DNA of 64,000 nucleotides from Alteromonas sp. ASW11-130 (GCF_026183735.1 NZ_JAPFRE010000019.1:1-64000), one strand, 5' to 3'. Counted from the stretch's first letter, positions 17,450 through 27,946 are shown. Numbers and translations are program-made. Notes: generated from the sequence alone by a model not told the origin.

Positions 17450-20400
17450 TTATAGTTCCCTCTTCATTAAGCGCATTTTTTAATACTACTTCGCTATCTT
17501 GATGATAACTGATCCACTTAGCCATCAACGGCACTTCAATTGCGTAATAACCAGAACCGTCTTCTCCAAAAAAATTAACTAGTTCTAATTCTCTTAAGTA
17601 AGCAATATCAGCTTCTAACTCATTGTCATTCACATCAACGCCGTTTTGCACTAAATATTCTTGCAGCATTCCAAACGTGCACAATGGTTTATTATCAAAA
17701 TTGCTAGATAATATGCATAACAAAACTTGCCTTCTATAGCCCCCGCTAGTAGGCCCAAGGCGTGCGTAATCCCATAAACTAGCAAAGTGTTCGTCAGCTA
17801 CAATTAGCTCATCTGCAATAAAGTTTACATCATTGGTTTTGATTGAATGTGCAGTATTCCTTACAGCATAATCAAAAATACGATTACACATTTTTTGAAT
17901 AAGATAAGGTTGTCTCGCGGTTAAACTCATAATCAACTCTACCGCTTCACCAGAGTATGCTATGTATTCTTTAACTGGCTCTATGACAACCTTTTCAGCG
18001 CTAGCCTGATCCAGAGCGCTTACTATTAGGCTCGTGCCTAGACCATATAATGCTGACCAATACTCTTCGCGAAGTCTCTTCAATCTTCGTGAACCTGTTA
18101 AAATAGCCGAAAACCTTGAGTAATTTTGAATTAGATACCGAATATTTTCAGGAAGTTGAGGAGAAGTAACACCATTATCGATGCCTTCTTGAAGCTTATC
18201 GAACTCATCTAGCATTAAAACTATACCAAGTTGTTTCTCTTCTAATACAGATAGTAGAACTTCTAAATAGTCTCTGAAATCAATAAATGGGGCATCTTCG
18301 CCGATACCAGCTTTACATGACCTTGCAATTCCAAGTGCTGGCTTTCCTGCTAATATTATTTTTCCATCCGGTAAAGGAACATCAACGCCCGTTTTTGTAA
18401 TAGCAGAAGCGATTGACCGCGCCATTTCACGAAAAACTTCTACCGTAGGAACACCGACTTTATCTGATGCACCTTCTGCTCCCTGTAGGCTTGAATATAC
18501 AACTAACCAATTTGGTATAGTTTTACTTCCCTCTAAATGTTTTAAAATTGACGTTTTACCAGCTCTGCGGTTGCCCTCTAATAAAATAACGTTTCCATTG
18601 CTTTCAATTTGACGAACTACCTGCTGAATAAATGTTTCTCTACCGTAAAAGACTAATGCGCCATTCTCAGGCTCAAGAGGGCTACCAGTTACATATGGAT
18701 TACTAGCAGTTTCAAATGACTTAAATTCCTCACTAAGTTGCGTCAATTTTATTGCAAGCTCAGAGCTGCCAGTTACCTGTTTCCCAGCAAGTGTTTCTGC
18801 TCGCCACATTACGGTAAAGCTAACCCTGTCAGCGTCTGAAGTTTTACATGACAGTGAAACTTCCATCGAAGTGTGTTCGGCTAAATAATAATTATCACCA
18901 CCTCCAAAGCTAGGTGATGTTTCTACCACTACATTTTTCAAAGGAAGAAAGCCTTGGTTATCTAGTGAAATAGAAAACTCAACATCGGAACTCTTTTCTA
19001 ACTCCTTAACTGATGACGACACCACAATGCTGACATTAGCGAATATCATGTCGATGCATCTATCTATCCGTCCTCGAATATAAGCAAAAATGCGGAGCAA
19101 CCTTTCCTCTAAATTGTAATTCCCAGCAGTTACCTCACGTAGTTGAGCTACTTGTTCACTTACATCTTGAAATATATTTAATAGAACAGGACCCGGAGGA
19201 ATTTTGTTGATGTCCTTTAATACACGCAATATGTTTAAGACACTTAAATACCAATCTTTTTGCTGTGAATTTAGTTCATCTATTACTCCGTCAATGCTTA
19301 ACGCTTTTAAAGAGATCTCACTCAACAAGTTGGTAGACTTTTCAATACTTGTATCATTACCAACTATTTTCTTAGCTACCTCCGTCTCCATCACATCGAC
19401 TAGGTGCTCCACTGCATTTTCGTCAGACTGCTGACTGTTTTCTTTTAAAAACGTAATTACATCTGTTCCATGCTGTTCATACTGTGCTACAGCACGCTTC
19501 TGCATTTCTAGTGGCGGTAGTAAGATGGGTAACGTTTTTATTACGTCGGTATTTATGTGTTGCTGAACAGCCCCTCTTTTCCTGCTATCTAGCCAATCCT
19601 GACAAAATGAGGTCGATAAATAATACAGTAGGTATTCTGGTGAAACTTTCGCTGAATTTATTCGTAAAACGTAAAAGTTATTACCCGCAAAAGCCCCTTC
19701 GCCAATATCATCAACTAGCGCTAGCTTTCCTATGGTGCCTGTTTTCGATATTAGAATGTTACCTTTATATAATTTATTGTCGTAATAAGCTCTAGCTAGC
19801 TCCTCCTGTACCCAAGTAGTGATCTTCTGTATTTTAAACTTTTCAATATCTCGAATACGGATATAACCATATGGATTTTCTATATCAGTTTGTTCCGTAC
19901 TTTTAACTGATTTACCTGTATTTATTTGTGCAACTTTAGATAAGTTTTCAACTTTAACTTCATCTCCCATCAACTTTCTAAAGTCAGTCAACAAAAGAGT
20001 TAACGCGTCATCTTCCTTACGAACAGGATTTAAGTCCCAATTATTGGTTGCGATTTCTTCGACAGATACATCCCAAAACGCACGAGTCGCCCCCCCTGTT
20101 CCAACCGTTCCTTCTTTCACTCCCGGAGGCAGAGGAATAGATTCGGGCAATTCTTCACAAAACAAACGTTCCAATATTTGCTCTAGAAAAATCTTGGGAA
20201 GACCCAGAGACGATTTGTAGCTATTTCGGTGAAAATACGACGACAGATCTGCAAACCGAACTTTTCGAGTTCGCCTCTTACTGTTGCTTAGCAACAGTAA
20301 GGCTCCACGGATTCCTGAGTCTTCAATTAATGTCTTTGGTGGAATTCTGACTACAGCTTCTAGGTAGCCGTGTTCGACTAAATATTGTCTTAATTCTATT

Positions 20401-21353
20401 TGATATCTATTTTTACCGAACAGCAATCCTTCAGGTATGGCTATTATTGCTCTACCACCCGGCTTCAATGAAAATACAGCCTGCTGTATAAACATTCCAA
20501 CAATATCATTGGTGATAACCGGGAACTGTTTTTCATAACATAAATGACGGTAATCTTCCCTCTTAATCCCTACAGGAGGCTGAGCTAAAACAACATCGTA
20601 TTTGTGGTGCAGTTCTCCTCTATTCGAGTCATATAAACCACTTCTTCTACTTAAATGAAAATTAAACGTTCCTGACAAAAAGAATCGCACCATAGCAATG
20701 AGAATGGCGTCTTCTGACAAGTCATATCCGGTAAAAGAAGTATGCGACAAAAAGTCCGTGTCTGCGGCTTCAATTGCGTTGTGAGCAGCGGTTAGGAAGT
20801 TACCTTCACCAGCGCAAGGATCTAAGATGGTTTCTCCGCTTTTAGGGTCAGCGATAGCCACTATCAGTTGTGAAAGTAACTTACTTGAGGAGAATTGTGT
20901 TGTTTGAGGGGTTCTAGTTTCCTGTAATAATATCTCAAACAATTGTGAAATATCTTTTCTACGGTATAAACGAAGCCCTCCCCATTGGTTGAACCAATTA
21001 AGGGCCTCCATGACAACTCTTTTGTCTTTGAATAAATGGTTCTTTGACGAGAAATAGAGTTCACTTAACCCTTCAACTTTTACAGAGTGTCTAAGTAAAC
21101 TTAGGCTTTCATCAACATGTTGATCGACTTCATGGAAGCTGATGTTTGAAGTAAATAATGCGTTCAACCTAGCGGGAAGCTTCAAACTTTCCCTTTCACC
21201 AGTGTATTCAGCAAAACTACTCACCTCATCACGCAACCATCTAAAAAGAAATAGAAGCACTAATAAATTGCGTACATCTTCTCTGCTAACACCAAAAGAA
21301 TGAAGGCGTGCTAAGATGCTTTTAACTGAACCAATTAATTCTTTATTATCCAA
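17439..21353 (-). CDS. HsdM-HsdS-ATPase fusion protein
   Basis: 1304 residues with, in order: HsdM-like methylase fold (1-450), HsdS-like target-recognition domain (about 464-640, ending LPILLPPLEMQKRAVAQYE), a helical stretch (650-780), a beta-rich Ig-like domain (about 785-875), and an AAA/ORC-like ATPase (885-1304). The ATPase has Walker A GNRRAGKT at 927-934 and Walker B GIVLMLDEFDKLQ. The methylase part keeps motif I (LDPCAGEGNF, 177-186), but motif IV is LAQPPVG (256-262): Gln replaces Asn/Asp/Ser. No nuclease or helicase motif was found. I know of no standard restriction system with this domain order. Proposed role: DNA-sequence-guided sensor or effector in defence. Confidence 0.8.
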   Translation of the reverse strand: MDNKELIGSVKSILARLHSFGVSREDVRNLLVLLFLFRWLRDEVSSFAEYTGERESLKLPARLNALFTSNISFHEVDQHVDESLSLLRHSVKVEGLSELYFSSKNHLFKDKRVVMEALNWFNQWGGLRLYRRKDISQLFEILLQETRTPQTTQFSSSKLLSQLIVAIADPKSGETILDPCAGEGNFLTAAHNAIEAADTDFLSHTSFTGYDLSEDAILIAMVRFFLSGTFNFHLSRRSGLYDSNRGELHHKYDVVLAQPPVGIKREDYRHLCYEKQFPVITNDIVGMFIQQAVFSLKPGGRAIIAIPEGLLFGKNRYQIELRQYLVEHGYLEAVVRIPPKTLIEDSGIRGALLLLSNSKRRTRKVRFADLSSYFHRNSYKSSLGLPKIFLEQILERLFCEELPESIPLPPGVKEGTVGTGGATRAFWDVSVEEIATNNWDLNPVRKEDDALTLLLTDFRKLMGDEVKVENLSKVAQINTGKSVKSTEQTDIENPYGYIRIRDIEKFKIQKITTWVQEELARAYYDNKLYKGNILISKTGTIGKLALVDDIGEGAFAGNNFYVLRINSAKVSPEYLLYYLSTSFCQDWLDSRKRGAVQQHINTDVIKTLPILLPPLEMQKRAVAQYEQHGTDVITFLKENSQQSDENAVEHLVDVMETEVAKKIVGNDTSIEKSTNLLSEISLKALSIDGVIDELNSQQKDWYLSVLNILRVLKDINKIPPGPVLLNIFQDVSEQVAQLREVTAGNYNLEERLLRIFAYIRGRIDRCIDMIFANVSIVVSSSVKELEKSSDVEFSISLDNQGFLPLKNVVVETSPSFGGGDNYYLAEHTSMEVSLSCKTSDADRVSFTVMWRAETLAGKQVTGSSELAIKLTQLSEEFKSFETASNPYVTGSPLEPENGALVFYGRETFIQQVVRQIESNGNVILLEGNRRAGKTSILKHLEGSKTIPNWLVVYSSLQGAEGASDKVGVPTVEVFREMARSIASAITKTGVDVPLPDGKIILAGKPALGIARSCKAGIGEDAPFIDFRDYLEVLLSVLEEKQLGIVLMLDEFDKLQEGIDNGVTSPQLPENIRYLIQNYSRFSAILTGSRRLKRLREEYWSALYGLGTSLIVSALDQASAEKVVIEPVKEYIAYSGEAVELIMSLTARQPYLIQKMCNRIFDYAVRNTAHSIKTNDVNFIADELIVADEHFASLWDYARLGPTSGGYRRQVLLCILSSNFDNKPLCTFGMLQEYLVQNGVDVNDNELEADIAYLRELELVNFFGEDGSGYYAIEVPLMAKWISYHQDSEVVLKNALNEEGTINDK

Positions 21354-21501
21354 AACTTATTACTCTTTCCGTTTTCCATTTTCCATTTTATAGATTGCAC
21401 ATCCAATGCCAATTTAAAGAACAGGCTACAACCCTTTAATTTCAATAGGTTAATAAAACCAATCACTATCAAGATATAACATTTAATACATATATGTAAT
21501 T
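21354..21501. other. Short AT-rich gap upstream of the fusion gene
   Basis: About 150 bases, very AT-rich, separate the 220-residue gene of the SIR2-HerA operon from the fusion gene. This is the only sizeable gap in the leftward cargo between 15872 and 31478 and may hold the promoter of the fusion-ATPase operon. No clear promoter boxes could be fixed. Confidence 0.35.
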
Positions 21502-22164
21502 TTATTTATTTCTATAATCTTCAAAACTAACCACATTTGTTTCAGCACCATCACCTAAAACCAAAGTGCGGCAATAAGCCAAGAGCTTTTCCACCGGGAT
21601 CACTTTCTCTTTACGCTTAGTTTCTTTATTTGTTATCCGTTTTAACGAAGTGTTTAGGTAAATTGCTAGTTCAGTTGCTTGCTGAGCCGATAACTCAGAG
21701 GCACCTTGCTCCCTTAAAATTTGTTCAACCCACAGTCCGGCATCGCTGATATGCCCATTTATACTTAAATCAGTGTTTTTGACCCACTTAACATTAAATG
21801 TTAAGTCTGATAACTCACTCAATAACATGACTATTTCACTTCTAGGGATAAGTTGATAGCTTTCCAATGTTTCCGCCAACATTGCCTGCCACTCCATAAT
21901 GAGTAACTTTGTTAACTCATCAAGAGTTAAACGTGCTGTAACAGGTATAAAGAAAATGAAACGACTGTTGGCTTCACAAGCAATGATGGTCTTTTCATAG
22001 GACTTATATTGGTTATCAATAATATGAGCTTGCCAGCACATTGTTGTGCTATCTGACTTCAATGTATTAACACCAGCTTGTTTACCTTGACGCGTAGGCA
22101 ATCTCGGTAACTCGGCTTTTAGCCATTTGTTTAAACTGTTAGTTGAAGCAAGCTGGAGCTTCAT
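21502..22164 (-). CDS. Unknown 220-residue protein in SIR2-HerA operon
   Basis: I do not recognise this protein with certainty. It begins MKLQLASTNSLNKWLKAELPR and has a CWQAHIIDNQYKSYEKTIIACEANSRFIFFIP segment. That resembles the 'W-x-A-x-L-x(n)-K-x-L-L-x-x-N' layout of DUF6933-type proteins, but this is a loose likeness. The C-terminal third is helical and charged (SLKRITNKETKRKEK). It starts two bases after herA ends, so it is the third gene of that operon and a likely accessory or antidote. No membrane segment or nuclease motif was seen. Confidence 0.65.
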   Translation of the reverse strand: MKLQLASTNSLNKWLKAELPRLPTRQGKQAGVNTLKSDSTTMCWQAHIIDNQYKSYEKTIIACEANSRFIFFIPVTARLTLDELTKLLIMEWQAMLAETLESYQLIPRSEIVMLLSELSDLTFNVKWVKNTDLSINGHISDAGLWVEQILREQGASELSAQQATELAIYLNTSLKRITNKETKRKEKVIPVEKLLAYCRTLVLGDGAETNVVSFEDYRNK

Positions 22165-22166
22165 TG

Positions 22167-23939
22167 CTAATCACTCCACAGCGAATGCAGGTCAACATCA
22201 CCACTATCTGGTTGGGATTCTTTTTCTAAAGGCTTAAATTGCACGACCATTGGAATATCAAATGATGTCCCTGTTATTACCGCACAGCCTTTTGATAAAT
22301 TGGGGATCATCGAGCGAGACAATGAATCAAGTGTACTAATAGTGTTATCCAGCAACATTAAGTCTCTGTCATTGACAAGTCGATGAATAAAGAAATTATG
22401 AATTTGCGACATTATCGTTGGTGATATATCTGCTGGGCGCTGACTAGATAGAGTCAAATAAAAGCCAAATTTACGGCCTTCTTTAATTATCTCTTCAAAT
22501 AATTCAAGTCTGTAATCTTTCCAGCTTTCACTTTCACGATTTGATTGCATTGATAAGATATTGTGAGCTTCGTCAATAATCATGTGAAATGTATGGCTTG
22601 GAGGACTGTCGTTAATAACCTCATCCTTATGACTTCCGTAGTAATATTTAGCCAACAAGAGAGGTATTACTTTTTTAATTTCCTGATTAGATTTTCGAAG
22701 CGAAACCACGGTTAAAAGCTTATTTACTGGGTTCTCACCTATTTGAAATACTCTTTCTAAAGACTTTAGCGAAGCTTCAACTCTTTTCAATAATGGTTGA
22801 ATATGATCAAATTGCACGTAGCCGCTAACAAGATCTGATAATAGTTGAATATTTACTCTTAAACGAAGCTCTTCAAACTGACTTATATGCCCTATAGTAA
22901 TAGCTTCTACTTCTGCATCAAAAAACTGTAGATAAGTGCCATCATCATCACCACCATTAAGGGTATTTTGTGATGTTAAATAGTAAAAATTACTATTTTT
23001 GCTATGCCAACTTAATTGTAAAACTAAGTCTCTCAACCCATCAGCACCAACAATGTCCGCAATTTCTCTTACTAGCTCGGCGAACTCTTTTTTTGGTGAT
23101 GTACTTTTTAATGCTCTAGCAATTGTCTTTTTAGCATAGTTATCAAGACTGTCAGGGGTATCTCTAAATCGTTCTCGACCAGAAACCACTCGCTTCAAGA
23201 AAGGTTTCTGTGTGTTTTCTGTAGCTTTGAATAAAATACCAAATACTTCTTCATCCCAAAAAACAGATTCACTTAGCGGAAACTTACTATCGCCGCCACC
23301 TCTAGTATCCAAGTCATAAACTTGTTTAAAATCTCGATCATTTATAAGTTGCTTGCCTGTGTACTCACCATTGAAATCAACAACAACAAAGTGACTTTTG
23401 CCATTCAGTGACTGTAATTTATTGGTAAATAAGGTGGTATATAAATTTGTAAGTGTATTAGATTTACCACTGCCAGTGTTACCAAACACACCTATGTGCG
23501 TGTTAAACAAGCTTGCCCAAGGAAGAGAAACTGGTAGCTCTTCTTTTAAAATTTCACCAATAACAAAACTATCATCAGCTTCTCCGTATATTTGCCTGAC
23601 TTGCTGTTCATTCATCAAGTAAGCAACATCACGGATCATCGGTAAGTGCTTAATTCCCTCATAAAACTCACTTTGGTCATAATAGCCAATTGGTTTTAGC
23701 TCAACCTTCCTTACGTAACTTTTTCCGTCTTCTTGCTCAAACCTTTCATCTAAATATTCGCCTTGAACCAAAGCAACAATATCTTTGAAGCCACGTTTAA
23801 TGAGAATATGCTCTTGTATTGATACTCCTTTAAACTTCTCGCCTTGATAAAATAGCGTTTCTTTATTGGATTCCTCATACAATTCAACAAGAATATTTAC
23901 GCCTTTAACGGCGATAACCTCTCCAATGGCAATGCTCAT
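22167..23939 (-). CDS. HerA-like FtsK/HerA ATPase of SIR2-HerA system
   Basis: 590 residues. The N-terminal beta-barrel (HAS-barrel, about 1-90) is followed by Walker A GNTGSGKSN (153-161), Walker B FHMIIDEAHNIL (about 455) and an arginine-finger-type region LSSQRPADISPTIMSQIHNFFIHRL, all as in HerA/DUF87 hexameric translocases. In defence islands HerA partners with a SIR2 NADase (system also called Nezha), forming a large complex that depletes NAD and degrades DNA on infection. It starts right after sir2 ends (23939/23940), so the two proteins are made together. Confidence 0.88.
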   Translation of the reverse strand: MSIAIGEVIAVKGVNILVELYEESNKETLFYQGEKFKGVSIQEHILIKRGFKDIVALVQGEYLDERFEQEDGKSYVRKVELKPIGYYDQSEFYEGIKHLPMIRDVAYLMNEQQVRQIYGEADDSFVIGEILKEELPVSLPWASLFNTHIGVFGNTGSGKSNTLTNLYTTLFTNKLQSLNGKSHFVVVDFNGEYTGKQLINDRDFKQVYDLDTRGGGDSKFPLSESVFWDEEVFGILFKATENTQKPFLKRVVSGRERFRDTPDSLDNYAKKTIARALKSTSPKKEFAELVREIADIVGADGLRDLVLQLSWHSKNSNFYYLTSQNTLNGGDDDGTYLQFFDAEVEAITIGHISQFEELRLRVNIQLLSDLVSGYVQFDHIQPLLKRVEASLKSLERVFQIGENPVNKLLTVVSLRKSNQEIKKVIPLLLAKYYYGSHKDEVINDSPPSHTFHMIIDEAHNILSMQSNRESESWKDYRLELFEEIIKEGRKFGFYLTLSSQRPADISPTIMSQIHNFFIHRLVNDRDLMLLDNTISTLDSLSRSMIPNLSKGCAVITGTSFDIPMVVQFKPLEKESQPDSGDVDLHSLWSD

Positions 23940-25073
23940 TTACTCATCACCTTTTTTGAGGGTAAATACTCGTTTATTAAAGCGGGTAAAAGTTAAATCA
24001 TCGTCAATCGCGATAAATTTAACGTTTGAATAGCCCTTAAATTTCTTCTTCATTTCTTGTTTTTCATCGTCGTTATAACAAGAAACAAAGACTGTCAGGC
24101 TAGGGTTGGATAGTGAGCGTTGAACTAAATGTAAAATATGCTCATCGGCAAACGAAAAACCAAAGGTGATCAAAACAGTATTAGGCCGCTCTAATTCAAA
24201 ACTCAAGTGCCTTAAAATTTGGTAATAAGCTTCTTCAAAAACGGTTTCGTGAAACTTCCATTTGGTAGGGTTAACAATAGGAATATCGTTGTACTCATCC
24301 CAAAAACCTTCTACGTTTAATTTATCCCAGTCTTCAAATTCATCCTCACCATATTCGATGAGATCAGCTAGGCTTTTCGTATCATCTTTAACTAGCTTTT
24401 CAAACTCAGCAATCAATCGAGTTTGATCTTCGTCGAATGAAATTGCATAGTCTGATTCTTGATAGTTTACCGTAATCCCCTCGTTTATTTTTTTCCAATA
24501 CACAGAGCCATGAGGGTGAAGTATATTTATTTGAGGAATGCATTCGGCATGATTATCAAATATGCCCTTTTGAACAACACGATTATTAAAATTTTTAGTG
24601 TGAAATCTACGAGTTTGAAACCCTGCACTACCATCATTAACAACACAACTAACTTCCTGTTTCGAAATTAATGAATCAGATGCTACTTCAAGACAGTTAT
24701 CATAATTAGTAGTGTAAACATTACACTTCTTATCATTTGGTCCTTGTTTTTCTAGAACGCTTACCAGCGTCTGCAAAAACACTTTATACTGACCTAAAAC
24801 CTGTGAACGATTTCTGCTGCGTGGATTACGCTTTTTAGGCAGCCCCGGTTCTATACAGCTTTTGTAATAGTACATAAACAACAAAGCATATAGGTGCTTA
24901 TTATCGTTGTCTTTCCCCAGCTCTTTAGCTAATGTTTCAAATGTATACGCTTTCCCATCTGCATCTTTGATTGCCAATGCTAAGGTAGGTAAAAAACCAA
25001 ATGATGCTCCAGCGCCGAACAGAAAATTTAGATTCTGCTCATAAACATCGTACAAATTAAACTTATCTGACAT
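23940..25073 (-). CDS. SIR2-like NADase of SIR2-HerA (Nezha-type) defence
   Basis: 377 residues with the SIR2_2 signature. The NAD-binding GAGAS motif is at 20-24 (FLFGAGASFGF), TTNYDNCLE carries the conserved Asn/Asp, and ILHPHGSVYW provides the catalytic His. Near the C-terminus VLITFGFSFADEHILHLVQRSL is the usual closing helix-strand. SIR2 effectors hydrolyse NAD+ to stop phage growth. It begins 37 bases downstream of hsdS and abuts herA, so the NADase is probably read from the type I restriction operon promoter. Confidence 0.88.
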   Translation of the reverse strand: MSDKFNLYDVYEQNLNFLFGAGASFGFLPTLALAIKDADGKAYTFETLAKELGKDNDNKHLYALLFMYYYKSCIEPGLPKKRNPRSRNRSQVLGQYKVFLQTLVSVLEKQGPNDKKCNVYTTNYDNCLEVASDSLISKQEVSCVVNDGSAGFQTRRFHTKNFNNRVVQKGIFDNHAECIPQINILHPHGSVYWKKINEGITVNYQESDYAISFDEDQTRLIAEFEKLVKDDTKSLADLIEYGEDEFEDWDKLNVEGFWDEYNDIPIVNPTKWKFHETVFEEAYYQILRHLSFELERPNTVLITFGFSFADEHILHLVQRSLSNPSLTVFVSCYNDDEKQEMKKKFKGYSNVKFIAIDDDLTFTRFNKRVFTLKKGDE

Positions 25074-25109
25074 ATCAACGTCCTTGTTATTCTAGTTTTT
25101 TAGTAAGAG

Positions 25110-26357
25110 CTATAATTCACCAGCAAAGGCTTTTTGGCTAATAGAATTAAATTTAGCTCTAATTAAGTCCGATGAATTATCAGTATTAGTCTTTAACTTA
25201 TTTATCTTTTCAACAACATCAATAAACTGACGTTGCAACTCAATCGGTGGAAGTATTATTGGTATATCTCTTACAGCATCTTTAGTGATAGTTTTAGTGA
25301 CAGCACCCTGAACCCTCTTTTCCAGCTCTCTTGCACCTGCGTTAGTTTTTAGCTGGTAATAGACAAACTCATTCAAGCAATGCTCGTTGCATCGAATCAT
25401 AAATTGATTCATTGCTAGCGATACAGGGCGATGTAAATAAGGCATTAGATAAACTGCTCCTGCACTGCCTATTTTATTAATTACTAATTCACCGCCATAG
25501 ACTTTAGTTTTAGATAAATGTTCGTAAGCATGTTGATCGATATACTTAACATTATCAGTGTAATTTTTCTTCTCTAAATCAGTAGTTCTCACCATGTAAG
25601 CATAATTTGGCTCATCTAAAAGTGTTACATTTTCATTAAGCGATTTATAGCTACCATTAGCATGATAATCCGTTAACACATCTATGACTGTACCAAACTT
25701 TTTAACTTCCCACCCCTTCGGATTCGTAACAGGATCGCCGAACATATCAAGGAAGACGCTGCGGAGGAAGTCGTCGGCGAGGTCAATGGCTTGTTGGCGT
25801 TTACGGCGCACGCTGTCGGCTTTATCTAAAATCGCAGCAATACGTTTTTGTTCGTCGAGTGGTGGTAGTGGCATATTCATTAGTTTAATATGACTAGGAC
25901 CAAAATTGAGCTGAGCGGATCCGGTGATCAATTTTTGAAGTTGTTTTTTAAAAAAGTTCGTTTCCAAAAACCGACGAAAATAATCTAGATATAGAACTTG
26001 AGCATCTAAGGCTTTAAAGCGCATAGTACTAGTGTTCATACATAGCGGTAAGTGCTCTGCTTTTGCATACGCTATTTTTCCATTAAACTTTTCTACGACC
26101 ACTCCAGAGCAAGCAATAAGCAAATCACCTTCATCAACTAAAAAATGATTATATTTACCTTCAGCTTCATCTGAAGAAATATGTCTATCTGTTGTTCCTA
26201 AATTTAGAATTCCATTATTAATGTTGCCACCATTAAGCAACTTTACTCCAACATCTTTATATTGATGCTTTCTAACACCGGGACCTTCTTGAAAAAAAAC
26301 TACGTCCGCAATTGGTACTACTTTCCAATAAGATGGAAACTCTTTTGCATCAAGCAT
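25110..26357 (-). CDS. hsdS: Type I restriction system specificity subunit HsdS
   Basis: 415 residues with two target-recognition domains. The first spans roughly 1-170, closing with the conserved FGPSHIKLMNMPLPPLDEQKRIAAILDKAD. The second spans about 200-390, closing with KDAVRDIPIILPPIELQRQFIDVVEKI. It sets the DNA sequence recognised by the HsdR-HsdM complex. The start codon overlaps the hsdM stop by one base (TAATG). It is complete; I saw no inverted-repeat switching cassette nearby. Confidence 0.92.
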   Translation of the reverse strand: MLDAKEFPSYWKVVPIADVVFFQEGPGVRKHQYKDVGVKLLNGGNINNGILNLGTTDRHISSDEAEGKYNHFLVDEGDLLIACSGVVVEKFNGKIAYAKAEHLPLCMNTSTMRFKALDAQVLYLDYFRRFLETNFFKKQLQKLITGSAQLNFGPSHIKLMNMPLPPLDEQKRIAAILDKADSVRRKRQQAIDLADDFLRSVFLDMFGDPVTNPKGWEVKKFGTVIDVLTDYHANGSYKSLNENVTLLDEPNYAYMVRTTDLEKKNYTDNVKYIDQHAYEHLSKTKVYGGELVINKIGSAGAVYLMPYLHRPVSLAMNQFMIRCNEHCLNEFVYYQLKTNAGARELEKRVQGAVTKTITKDAVRDIPIILPPIELQRQFIDVVEKINKLKTNTDNSSDLIRAKFNSISQKAFAGEL

Positions 26358-27946
26358 TAGATCATTCCTTCAAGTTCTTTTAAGTCAGCCAAGATTTCAG
26401 TTTCCAGTGACACTAACTTGCCTAAGATTTCTTTTGGTGGATCGTATTGTTCTTCTTCGTAAACCACTTCTTTATAACGGTTGATGGAAAGATCATATTT
26501 GTTTGAAGTAATGTCTTCTTTGCTTACCCAAAAATGCTTTTTGCTGTCTGTAATAACACGGTCGTTTGCTTCGGTTTCAGCTACAGCTTTATCACGGGCT
26601 TTGAACTGGGCAACCAAATCAGGAAGATCGTTATCTTTAATCGGTGTGCGTTTATCGTCTAGCGAGAAACCATCCGCTTGTACGTCATAAAACCAAACAT
26701 GGTCAGTGGTGCCGCCTTTTGTAAAGATCAAAATTGCCGTTGAAACACCCGCATACGGTTTAAATACACCACTTGGCAGCGAAATGACGGCTTCAAGCTG
26801 GTTATTATCTACCAGTAATTGTCGCAACTGCTGGTGCGCTTTGGATGATCCAAACAATACACCGTCAGGTACGATAGTGGCTGAGCGACCACCTATTCGT
26901 AACATACGTTCAATTAAGGCAACAAAAAGCAGCTCTGTTTTTTTGGTTTTTACTTTGCGTAAAATTTCTGGGCAAACGTCTTCTTCATCCAATGAGCCTT
27001 TGAAAGGCGGATTTGCCAGAAGTATATCCATACCGGACTTTGCTTCATTTGGGAACTTCTCTAAGAAAGATTGGCTTAAGGTATCTTGGTAATGAATATC
27101 CGGCTGTTTAATGCCGTGCATCACTAGGTTCATAGCCGCAACACGAAGCATGGTGGCATCAAAATCAAAGCCGTGGAACATATCGGTATCGATATGCTTG
27201 CGGTCTTCAGGGTCAATCAAGTCACCTGAATACAAAACGTTTTCAAGTTGTTTACCGTCACTGTCTAATAGTGGTTTGCCTTCTTCGTCAAAAAGAGGTT
27301 CGCGCTCAATAGCTTCTGGCGAAGTGTATTTCTCAAGTAGATACTCGTAAGACACAGATAAGAAACCACCTGTGCCCGTTGATGGGTCACAAATACGGCT
27401 GTTTTTATCTGGGTCCATAATTTCCACCATTGCACGAATAATGTGGCGTGGCGTTCTAAATTGACCGTTAATGCCTGCGGTAGTTAGCTTGCTTAATAGA
27501 TACTCGTATAAGTCACCTTTTGTATCGGCATTATCTAATGGCAAGTCGTTCACCATTTCCACTGCTTTGACCAATAGCGATTGCTTTTGGATCATCAATT
27601 GCGCGTCTTTCATAAACTCAGCGAATAATGAGCCTTCGTTGTCTTGGTTCGAGCTTGCAGCGAAGAATGGAAACAACTCATCTTTTACTGCTTTATAAAG
27701 CTCTTCTGCGCCCAAATGACGCAGGTTTTGCCAACGTAAATGCTGCTGTTCGTCATTAAAGCGGCGACTAAACGGCTTCTTGTTTCTGGCGAAAAGCCTT
27801 TCGTCTTTTTGTTCGTTCATATCAAGCATTCGGGCGTACATTAAAAAGGTAATTTGCTCGATTACCGTTAGCGGGTTGGTAATACCGCCCGTCCAAAATT
27901 CTTCCCAAAGTTTGTCTATTTTGCTTTTAAGCTGACCTGTGATCAT
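26357..27946 (-). CDS. hsdM: Type I restriction system methylase subunit HsdM
   Basis: 529 residues with all N6-adenine methylase motifs intact: motif [19 protein letters not shown] and motif [15 protein letters not shown]. The N-terminal HsdM_N helical domain begins [18 protein letters not shown]. It modifies host DNA at the HsdS-defined site. This is the useful contrast to the two altered HsdM-like proteins elsewhere in the element. It lies 79 bases after hsdR. Confidence 0.93.
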   Translation of the reverse strand: MITGQLKSKIDKLWEEFWTGGITNPLTVIEQITFLMYARMLDMNEQKDERLFARNKKPFSRRFNDEQQHLRWQNLRHLGAEELYKAVKDELFPFFAASSNQDNEGSLFAEFMKDAQLMIQKQSLLVKAVEMVNDLPLDNADTKGDLYEYLLSKLTTAGINGQFRTPRHIIRAMVEIMDPDKNSRICDPSTGTGGFLSVSYEYLLEKYTSPEAIEREPLFDEEGKPLLDSDGKQLENVLYSGDLIDPEDRKHIDTDMFHGFDFDATMLRVAAMNLVMHGIKQPDIHYQDTLSQSFLEKFPNEAKSGMDILLANPPFKGSLDEEDVCPEILRKVKTKKTELLFVALIERMLRIGGRSATIVPDGVLFGSSKAHQQLRQLLVDNNQLEAVISLPSGVFKPYAGVSTAILIFTKGGTTDHVWFYDVQADGFSLDDKRTPIKDNDLPDLVAQFKARDKAVAETEANDRVITDSKKHFWVSKEDITSNKYDLSINRYKEVVYEEEQYDPPKEILGKLVSLETEILADLKELEGMI

